A stretch of 64,000 nucleotides of DNA from Termitomyces sp. T153 (taxonomy: Eukaryota; Basidiomycota; Agaricomycetes; Agaricales; Lyophyllaceae): NCBI GenBank assembly GCA_018296165.2, contig JACKQL020000018.1, positions 372,001 to 436,000 of the forward strand, read 5' to 3'. This document shows positions 56,798-64,000 of this stretch, piece after piece; position 1 is the stretch's first letter, and each line of letters begins with the position of its first letter. The position numbers and the translations under genes were made by a program. The notes beneath the pieces were generated by a model. The model did not search any database and was not told the DNA's origin. It saw only the letters and a program-made list of their open reading frames with translations.

Positions 56798-58475
56798 GCA
56801 TACCATGCCTATAAGTCAAACAGCAGATCTGATAGTAGGTCAATGTCCAACAGTTCCCAGTGCAGGCCCTGATCTGCCATCCAATAGTAATCATAAATTA
56901 CTAGCATGCCATCTCCATCACTGTACAACTCAAAGTGTGTCCTGTATTTCCTTTTGATAAGGTGATCCAATGAATAAGGTGTGCCCTTGAGCAGCTCTTC
57001 TCTAACCCACTCAATGATATAGTACCCTAGACATATGTCCATATATCAGTCCTCCAAACCTTCTGGGACCATTCCACTAATCTGCAACTGCTTTACAGCA
57101 TACATATATGCCAGCACCACCTCAGGGTCTTCAAGGAAATCCTCCCAAAGGTATACATCTTTCTCAACAGCATGATCTCTCATGACAAAAGATTAACTAC
57201 TCCTGTCCTGCTCAATCTCAAATCAGCCCATTTTTAAGTGTTCTGGTCCATCTCCTGGATATTGCTGTGCATCCAGATTCTCCATCACATGAGCCCTGAC
57301 ATCTCCCACTGGATGGCTGCTCCAATGGCATGCAAGTAATCCCTCTGCCATGCATTTATCACATCCATCCCAGCATGGTGTCAGCAATGCTTGCTCCCAC
57401 TCCAATACTTCTTCAACCAGCTTATTCTGAAAGAATCCAATCAGGTCAAGTTCCAAGTCCAGTAAGTGCCTCCTTTTGACCTTTACTGATCTCCCATCCT
57501 GACACCCTGATATCAGGAAATCCTTCCCATGTGGTGCAACAATCCATCTTGTTTTGTAGGAACCATCCTTGCTTACTGGGTATGTGTGCTCCCCTTCTTT
57601 GAGTGGCTTCCATACCTGATGCCAGCACATTGCCCATCCATGGTGCAGACTTCCACTTTGTCAGGTCTACTTTTGCCACTGGCAATCCCAGTCAGAACAT
57701 ATGGCTCTCAGCCCATCATAGAGGAAGGTTGAGCTCTGCATCATATGATTGGTGAGTATCTATTATCTCTCCATCAAGAAAAGGTGACTGGTCATTCCAT
57801 CTTATGTAGTCCACAATCATGTGTTGTCCTCCATTAGTTTCACATACTGAAAATGTCATGCCTTCTCCTTGTTCCAGTGTTTATGAACCAGGGTAGGGTG
57901 CCATCTGTTCCAGTACTTCTACTGCACATTGTATCACAAAATCCCCAATACATGGCCTCAATGTTACTGAAGTGTCAACCTCCCAGTGCATCACTGATAT
58001 CTGTATTGAGTCAGTTGTTCCCACAGCTTTAGACTGTTCCCAAAGAGACTCAGTTATTACAAAATCAATTTCAATGTTATGACTTGCAATTCCTGGTGGT
58101 TTGTTCTTCCCATTCCTTACTAAATTCCCATCTGGGCAATTGCATGCTAGATGTCCTATCACATACATTTGAAGCACCTATTTTGTGCACAATGTTCATT
58201 GTATTCTCTGCTGCTCAGTTGCTTGACTGACTTTTTTGAGGGCTGTTCTTGTTGTCTCCTCCACGGCAGGTTACCTCTCATGAAGGTAGCTGCAGTCCTA
58301 TTCTGTTGCTGACCATTGCTAACTGACTTTCTTGTGTCTGATGTCACATCTGTTGACCCCACCCCCCAGCTTCCCTAGGGGTTCTGCTCACATCTCTTGT
58401 TTCTTTTTCTTGGACCTCCATTGTTGTTGTGTCAGTTTGTGACCTCTTCTGCAATTTCAATCCATTCCACCACAC
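56798..58475 (-). pseudogene. Element M gag-like zinc-knuckle region and unknown downstream ORF, decayed
   Basis: A CCHC knuckle NRCFKCM..GHLACNCPDGN (~58180-58130) follows a basic Gln-rich stretch (RKSVSNGQQQNRTAATFMRG). Downstream, frames with CIGDFVIQCAVEVLEQMAPYPG, WKPLKEGEHTYPVSKDGSYK, FHLHTHW-like residues and HFELYSDGDGMLVIYDYYWM suggest a further acidic/aromatic-rich protein that I cannot assign. No RT or integrase follows before the C LTR at 56797, so the rest was lost or displaced. Many stops. Confidence 0.5.
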
Positions 58476-59285
58476 AATGTACATCAATCCACAAAAATAC
58501 CTCAGAGTGTAGACCATTGATATGCCTGTCTCATATTACATACCTTGGAGTGCTCAATATACCTTGAAAACTGACTGAAAACTGTAAGTCAGGAAATGCC
58601 AAAAACTGTAGGCATTGAGCATGTACCAAAAGTAAAAAACCAATGAACCCAAAAGGCCCAGCTGAAAAAGAAAGCAGCCAGGAATGAGCAACCAATGATG
58701 AGGGAAACATAGAATAAAGATCATGCACTGATTGCCAATGAGCAGCAATGCTCAGCAGGTCCAGCTACTTGGCTACCTGAGTGTCTATTCTTGTAAAAAT
58801 CCTTGAAACCCTTTGAAAATGATGTCCCTACAACAAATCAACTGGCAAAAGTTTGGAACCTATGTCAAGCAAGGTAATGAAGTAAGGAGAAGCTGAAAGC
58901 AGAGAGAGCAGAGGAGAAAAAGTTAAGAACCAGCAATAATGGGGCCAAAAACCTTTAATGGTAAACCAGCCTACAACATACCCAACCAGCCACAAAAACA
59001 TGTGGATAGCACATTGGTCTGTGTGCCAATGATGGGCTATAAAAGGAGGAGGATTTTGAAGGAAAAAGACAAGCAATCTATGTACCACAGCTTGGAGATA
59101 CCCCAGGGAGTGGATCTCTTAGGCCTACAAGTTATTAGTTGCTTTGGGATCAGTTTAATATACTATTGAGCCCATTTATTTGTGTGAGACCATCTCAATC
59201 ATTAAATAAAATCATAAAAATATCAATTCTCATTCTACACTACATGGGATTGCATGTAACTAAGCCCTTGAACAACTGTGAACAG
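58476..59285 (+). other. Unassigned insertion-like segment with TATA box and poly(A) signal
   Basis: Non-coding, CpG-free segment interrupting the M gag reading. It has a good promoter-like GGGCTATAAAAGGAGGAG at 59035-59052, a CAATCATTAAATAAAATC polyadenylation-like region at ~59192-59210 and a possible end ATTCTACA (~59244). This is LTR-like architecture in plus orientation, but I could not find matching termini or a target duplication, so the boundaries are approximate. Confidence 0.35.
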
Positions 59286-60490
59286 AAAGTTTGATCAGTT
59301 GATCTAATCATTGACAGCATCAAACTTACATTTTGCATCACCATCCTGCCAAAGCCAACTCTGGATGCTATTTTGTAAGCCATTGAGTGTAGACCATCCT
59401 GCCAAAGCCCATTCTAGATGCTATTTTGTAAGCCATTTCATAGTTTCACAACTTTCTCCCACTCAGCAAAAAGTCCAATCATATTGTATAGCTCCTCCAG
59501 CCCATAACAGTAGTCTGTGACTGTTTTCCCATGTTGCAACAAGCATTGTAACTTATCCCATTGCTCCATCCAGTAGTTTATTGGAAAACAGTAATCACAT
59601 TTCTTCAAAGCACTCTTGTAAGTCCCAACTGTAGGGGTTAATAGCTATCTTCTAACTGTAAAAGTCATAGGCCTGTCCCCTTAGACCATGACAGTACAAA
59701 TACCCAGCATTCATGCTCCACCCTCCATACATAATTGGTCCCTTCTATCACAAACCAATAATAGGCTCATGCATCAGCCACCCTGTTATACTCTCTTGGA
59801 CAATGGGCTTAATTGGAGTACACTGCTTCTTTTTTTATCTGTTTTCCTGGCCATTCCCCTTCTAAGATCTAGACCAGCACCATCAGATCCACTTAGAGAC
59901 TTAGCATTTGACTCCTCAGTGTTATTACCCTCCATCATCTTGGTTGCTCCCTGTATCATGGTGCCTAGGTAGCTGCTTGCTGCTACCTGTGCCAAGGGCA
60001 TCACCTCAGAGAGCATCTCTTTATTGTTGCACAGAGATGCCTTACCACTGATGGCCCTTACCATGTGGTGAACAGCTGTAGCTGCCATGCATCCCTTTTC
60101 CTTGATGTCAGGGTCTGTTTTCTGACTTGGGGTAGATTCTTCCCTTTGGAAATCCTCCTTTTTTGCTGATGGGACTGTCAACCAACCCTCAATGTCCCTT
60201 ACTCCCAAGGTTCTTTTGTATTTTTGCAACTCTTCTTATTGCTTGCAGATGTCCAGTTCCTCTTCCAGGATATCAACTTTCTCCCAGTTCCTGAAATCCA
60301 GGCCTTTTTCCTTGGGACCCAATTTATTGAAGTTGATGCACACAGCCCTTGTGTGCCTGTCAAAAAGGTCTTTTTCCTTTCCTGTAATAGCTTCCTGTGC
60401 TAATGCTACTGCAATTTTCTGATCCAGTTTGAGCACTTTATTGACTAGACTACCAGTAGTACAATTTCTGTCTGCTTTAGTCATACTATT
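59286..60490 (-). pseudogene. Element M gag N-terminal part, decayed
   Basis: Minus strand from ~60484 (MTKADRNCTTGSLVNKVLKL): LAQEAITGKEKDLFDRHTRA, DFRNWEKVDILEEELDICKQ, then RTLGVRDIEGWLTVPSAKKE, later SALKKCDYCFPINYWMEQWD (~59610-59550) and TVTDYCYGLEELYNMIGL. The W...LQ...G.TV.DY...L..L pattern is retroelement capsid-like. A ~53-bp tandem duplication lies at ~59342-59440. Several stops. The knuckle part follows at 58180 after an insertion-like segment. Confidence 0.55.
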
Positions 60491-60622
60491 GCCTGCCTGA
60501 CCATAGCAACCTCTATCTGAGTCCTTGCTTCAGTTATGACTTGAGCTAACAGTTGTCCATGGACCCCCATCCTCCTCCATGGAGTCCATACTAGATGTTT
60601 TCAAAAGGTCAGCACTGCTATC

Positions 60623-60976
60623 TGTAAGGATAACCTCCAGGAGCAGCAGCTCAATCACACAGCTAGCAGAGGATAATCTGAAGTATATTAGCAAGATAGT
60701 CAACAATACAAATAGTAACTAATTACCTAGCAGAGGGGAATCCAAAGAGAACAAGTCTAAGGATCCTTGCTGCTTAGTGCAGTGCATCAACAGGCAGCAG
60801 AGGTGTGAGAACAACTATACAGAAGGCCAGAGCTAGCCCTAACACTAGGGAAGTGCTTGACAAGGAACCACAGAAAGTTCCAAAGGTCTCTGGAGATCTC
60901 TGGGGGTCTAAGCTATGGAGATTGCTGCAGAGGTCAGAAATGGAAGTTGGAAGTCAGGAATGGAAGTCCTCCAACA
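60623..60976 (-). repeat. Solo LTR of the A/B/H family (354 bp), TSD CTATC
   Basis: Plus strand TGTAAGGATAACCTCC...AAGTCCTCCAACA, matching 47857-48215 throughout, including the 63-bp segment missing from 55614-55908. CTATC flanks both ends (60618-60622 and 60977-60981). An internal-deletion relic of a former full insertion. Confidence 0.93.
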
Positions 60977-61398
60977 CTATCCCTTTCCAACTAAATTTTA
61001 GTCAACAACCCATCTATAGCCGATTTGCCACCATGCCCTAAGGCAGGGGAACTGGGCCTCTTGAGCACAGCATTTCTGTACAAGCATGTTATACCATCTG
61101 AGCTGAGCAAATTTGGCCAACCACTGGGCTGTGGGCTAGAATCACAAGTGGCAGTGTTCAGCAACATCAATTGGCTGCATACCTGTGTTCCCATTGGTAG
61201 TGTCAAGGTTTTTTATGGCCAAGTGAGTAGTCACCATTTTGACAAGTTTCCAAAGTTTTTGTGTGTAGTGTAAGAAAATTTTTGAGGTTTGTTGCCAAGT
61301 CAGAGGAGTCCCAGTTGATCAGACCAAGAGTAACCAGAGCAAGGCAATTAAGAAAGCAAGAGTTTTTTATGAATAGAGTGACTTGTTCAGTAAAAAAA
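60977..61398. other. Unassigned CpG-poor stretch
   Basis: Mixed coding-like frames (e.g. GLWARITSGSVQQHQLAAYL) but no recognisable domain. The left end continues whatever element the solo LTR inserted into. Confidence 0.35.
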
Positions 61399-61758
61399 TG
61401 TGATGCAAGCATAGACAACAGTTAAGTCACATGAAAAAGATAAGATAGAGTTCACTTGAGAGACTGTGATAAGTGCTTGAATTTCTCTAAGTAGCTAGGG
61501 TGTACAAAGAACTCTTTATATACCTAGCTACATATGAAAGTAAACCAGAAAATAAGTTGATTGTTATAAGAATAGACTAAAAATTGTAAGTAGAGTAATG
61601 AGATAGGAGTAATGTAAAATACTTTTAATACATTATACTGGTTGAGTCAGGGTCATCATTGGTAGAATGGTAGATTAGGAGAGTTGGTATTAGACATGAT
61701 GAAGAGTAGATCTGTCTTGAGTTGGTGGAGGTGAGAGGCAGGTCACAATTCCATCACA
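61399..61758 (-). repeat. Old copy of the element K LTR (360 bp, CpG-free)
   Basis: Exactly as long as 36282-36641 and alignable without gaps. All 16 CpG sites of that copy are TpG (9) or CpA (7) here, with about 21 other substitutions. No matching 5-bp flanks (AAAAA and CACAA). Confidence 0.9.
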
Positions 61759-62002
61759 CACAAGTTTGTTGGAGATTTAGAAGTTCACAGAAAGAGGGCC
61801 ACATAATGAATATGGGAACAGGTTTTGGACTGAGTGATGGGATCACATGCCCCTTCTTTGCTTACTCATCCTGCCCCCTCTCTACTTAACTTGAAATGTC
61901 TTTTGCCACCACCATCATCACCAAACAGATGGATCTTGAGCATGCTGCCTAAGTCTATTTAATAAGATTAATGGTTTGCTATCCTAGCACAGGGGAAGAT
62001 AA

Positions 62003-63330
62003 GTGACTGAGCTGGAGAGAAGGGTACCAGCCTTCTTCAAGTTATACTTGCACTGGTTTGAGATGGCAGAGATTGGTGTGGTGTGGACAAGGAGTGGTGC
62101 AGTAGAGATGGAGTGCCATGATCTTTATTCTCATGTTATTAATGAACCTCAAATGATGCCTTATGTTGCTAACTTTGTAAGTGGTTTTCCTTTCATTCTT
62201 GGTGCTCACTGATAACATTGTTGCTAGGTTCCTCTTGGGGCACTAGAGTATAAGAGCAACAATTTGTTTGCAGAACAGATGACAGCAAGTCACTTGGGAC
62301 ATTGCTAGGCTTGGCAATGTTGCTAAGAGTCTCCTTAGTCAAGCTTAGATCTGACTCCTAATGAAATTTTCTGGTTCCAGCATCTGCTACACAAGCTGAA
62401 ATTATAAAGGTGTTGGGTAGAAGGTTGGATTTACTGAAGAGGAGAACAATGACAATGCTGAGGGAGAAGCTGGCAGCACTGCTAAGAGTTCAGTGGCATC
62501 ACCAAAACAGGCTAGGGACTCAGGCAAAGGAAAGATTAAGGCAAAAGAGGTCAAGGAGGCTCAGGTAAGCAACCACCCCATTCAGTGCCCTTTTATCTCT
62601 AATGCAGTGACAGAGATACAACAAGGTTGACATTGCTAAGAGTCCAATGGTATCACTCAAGAAGATCAAGGGCTCTAGAAAAGGGAGGGGCAAAGCAAAG
62701 AAGATAGAGGCACTAGAAGTAAGTCACCCTTTTCTAACCTTAGCACTATTACCAGTAACAATCTAGTTACTTAGGAGCTTTCCCAGATATAATTTAGCAA
62801 CAAAGAGCTAAGGGACTCACTTTGCTGGAAGAAGGCTTTAACAGTGACAGAGGAAGGAGTCAGAGAGGGTGAAGTTCTGCTTGGTACTCAGCAGAAGAAA
62901 GCAGCATCACTAGCATCAAGGCAGGCATTCAAGAATTGGAAAGCCATGGTAAGTTCCAATTCATTGCTATAAAGGCTCACAGGTAATATTGTTACAGTGC
63001 AACAAGTGCTGGGCAGAAAATGACCCCAAGGCCTATTGATACCTAACTGGCACCCATTCCTGCTATTGCTGTGATAGCATCAAGGAGTAGTCCTACAATG
63101 GCAAATCCTTGCACCATTGCAGAGGGCAGGTTGTCACTAAGAACTTTGCCAAGGCAGTCCTAGTTTGGCAGGCCTGGGCTTATATGATTGCACAATGAGT
63201 GCTAGCAGCAAAAGGCAAGCCATTGTCATTAAGGTTACAGCTTGGACTTGCCAATGTTGGAAGATGGCATGGTAGTAGGAGAAGCTGAAGTGAAGGAGAA
63301 AGGGAAGAGTTGGGCACACTTACTATATAT
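62003..63330 (+). pseudogene. Decayed multi-exon gene with Cys-cluster (C-x2-C...C-x2-C)
   Basis: Exon-like blocks are separated by GT...AG introns. A first block, MECHDLYSHVINEPQMMPYV, ends at GTAAGTGG (~62180). A block TEEENNDNAEGEAGSTAKSS...KIKAKEVKEAQ ends at GTAAGC 62562 with acceptor TGCAG at ~62606. Next is RYNKVDIAKSPMVSLKKIKG...KKIEALE, ending at GTAAGT ~62719. A later block, KKAASLASRQAFKNWKAM, ends at GTAAGTTCC ~62950 (acceptor TTACAG ~62996). It is followed by CNKCWAENDPKAY*YLTGTH then CYCCDSIKE*SYNGKSLHHC. The cysteine pattern resembles a small zinc-cluster module of unassigned basidiomycete proteins. Stops in the Cys block and CpG loss show decay. Whether it is a host gene or transposon-borne is unclear. 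Confidence 0.5.
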
Positions 63331-63430
63331 CAATTATGTTTTCTATACAATCATTGAAGAATTGCACCTTGTTCTTAGCCCCAGACTTCAGATTTTAAGT
63401 CTAGCAACTCTAAAGCATCATCTTTCACTC

Positions 63431-63866
63431 TAGCCCCCTCTCTTTTGAGTGACTGCCCTCATCATTTTGTTCAACTGGTATCACCTTAGGGTACTATTTT
63501 GCCAAGTTCATGTTTAGCACTAGCACCTACAGCTAATCTTTATTTGTTATTGTCCCTGTTGCTAACACCCCTTTTGCTACCTCTAGCACCAGTCTTCAGC
63601 CTTGCTCTGCTAGCAACCTATTTCCTAGCAACCTCAGTTCAACTCTAGTTGGGTTTACTCACAGAGTTTCCCCTTCCCTATCTGCTATCAACATCTCTTG
63701 ACCTTGCACTAGCAACCTAGCACCTCTTCTGCATCCAGCAGGCTTTCTGGGACCTAGCTCAACTTGCAACCCTCACTTTCTTAGTCTGTTCATACTCTAC
63801 TTGTGGAACTGCTAGTTGTTGTGTTCTCTGCACAGTAGCTAAGCAGCAATGGACATCAACAATGAT
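63431..63866 (+). repeat. LTR-like sequence rich in CTAGCAAC motifs
   Basis: Composition, the repeated CTAGCAAC/TTGCTAAC words and the end TCTGCACAGTAGCTAAGCAGCAATGG resemble the end of LTR families C and O (TTCTGCACAGCAGCTAGGCAGCATAGG). It is joined abruptly to an A-family RT sequence at 63867. Confidence 0.45.
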
Positions 63867-64000
63867 AGTGAAGAATTGCTATTCTTTACCACTCATCTCT
63901 GAACTTGTCAACAACCTTTGAGGGGCACATTACTTCACTAATTTGGATGTCTGTTGGGGCTACAACAATGTGCACATCAAAGAAGGAGATGAATGGAAGG
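63867..64000 (+). pseudogene. Start of another A/B-family gypsy RT copy (runs off window)
   Basis: AATGATAGTGAAGAATTGCT... to the window end matches 22411-22544 of element B (VKNCYSLPLIS, NFDVCWGYNNVHIKEGDEWK in translation), including the same TGA after NNL. The element begins in mid-RT, so its 5' half is missing. Confidence 0.9.

Overview
The window looks like a transposon-packed block of a basidiomycete genome, most likely an Agaricomycete. This is inferred from three things: the chromodomain Ty3/gypsy families with their characteristic pol sequences, a Tad1/I-like LINE with RNase H, and short fungal introns (about 45-55 nt, GT...AG). About 85-90% of the 64 kb is mobile-element sequence. 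I see no rRNA, tRNA or CRISPR. The only candidate host-type sequences are a spliced unknown gene (35640-36182, minus), a ubiquitin-protease-like ORF (27366-27773), a decayed N-terminal fragment of the splicing helicase BRR2 (13437-14510) and a decayed multi-exon Cys-cluster gene (62003-63330).

Layout. 1-3182: 3' part of a Ty3/gypsy chromovirus (copy A). 3183-13436: a scrapyard of LTRs (families O, C and F), two decayed gag regions and one 998-bp solo LTR (TSD GACAT). 13437-14510: BRR2 pseudogene. 15019-26424: complete gypsy element G (TSD GTAGA), split by a complete gypsy element B at 19234-25604 (442-bp LTRs, TSD GATGC). 26425-28455: AT-rich unique sequence with the protease-like ORF. 28456-34743: near-intact two-ORF LINE with poly(A) and a 13-bp TSD. 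34757-36281: unique, CpG-rich, with the spliced gene. 36282-37550: 3' LTR plus a gag-like ORF of family K. 37582-56797: gypsy element C (minus strand), split by Copia element J (38311-43907, TSD AAGGT). Its 5' LTR is split by gypsy element H (47857-55908, TSD GACAA), which is in turn split by a 2.07-kb non-autonomous LTR element I encoding a KH-like protein (50296-52361, TSD GGAGG). 56798-60622: decayed gag of element M. 60623-60976: solo LTR (TSD CTATC). 61399-61758: old K LTR. 62003-63330: Cys-cluster pseudogene. 63867-64000: start of another gypsy RT copy.

The window falls into two mutational compartments. About 27.8-37.3 kb keeps normal CpG and near-intact ORFs. Everything else is nearly CpG-free and full of nonsense codons. 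Two equal-length copies of one LTR show it directly: all 16 CpGs of the copy at 36282 are TpG or CpA in the copy at 61399. The decay has turned the Asp-Asp catalytic pair of reverse transcriptase into Asn in four separate gypsy copies. It also affects the BRR2 fragment. The pattern fits deamination of methylated CpG or a RIP-like process. Most old elements are therefore dead. The LINE, with one nonsense codon per ORF, is the least decayed.
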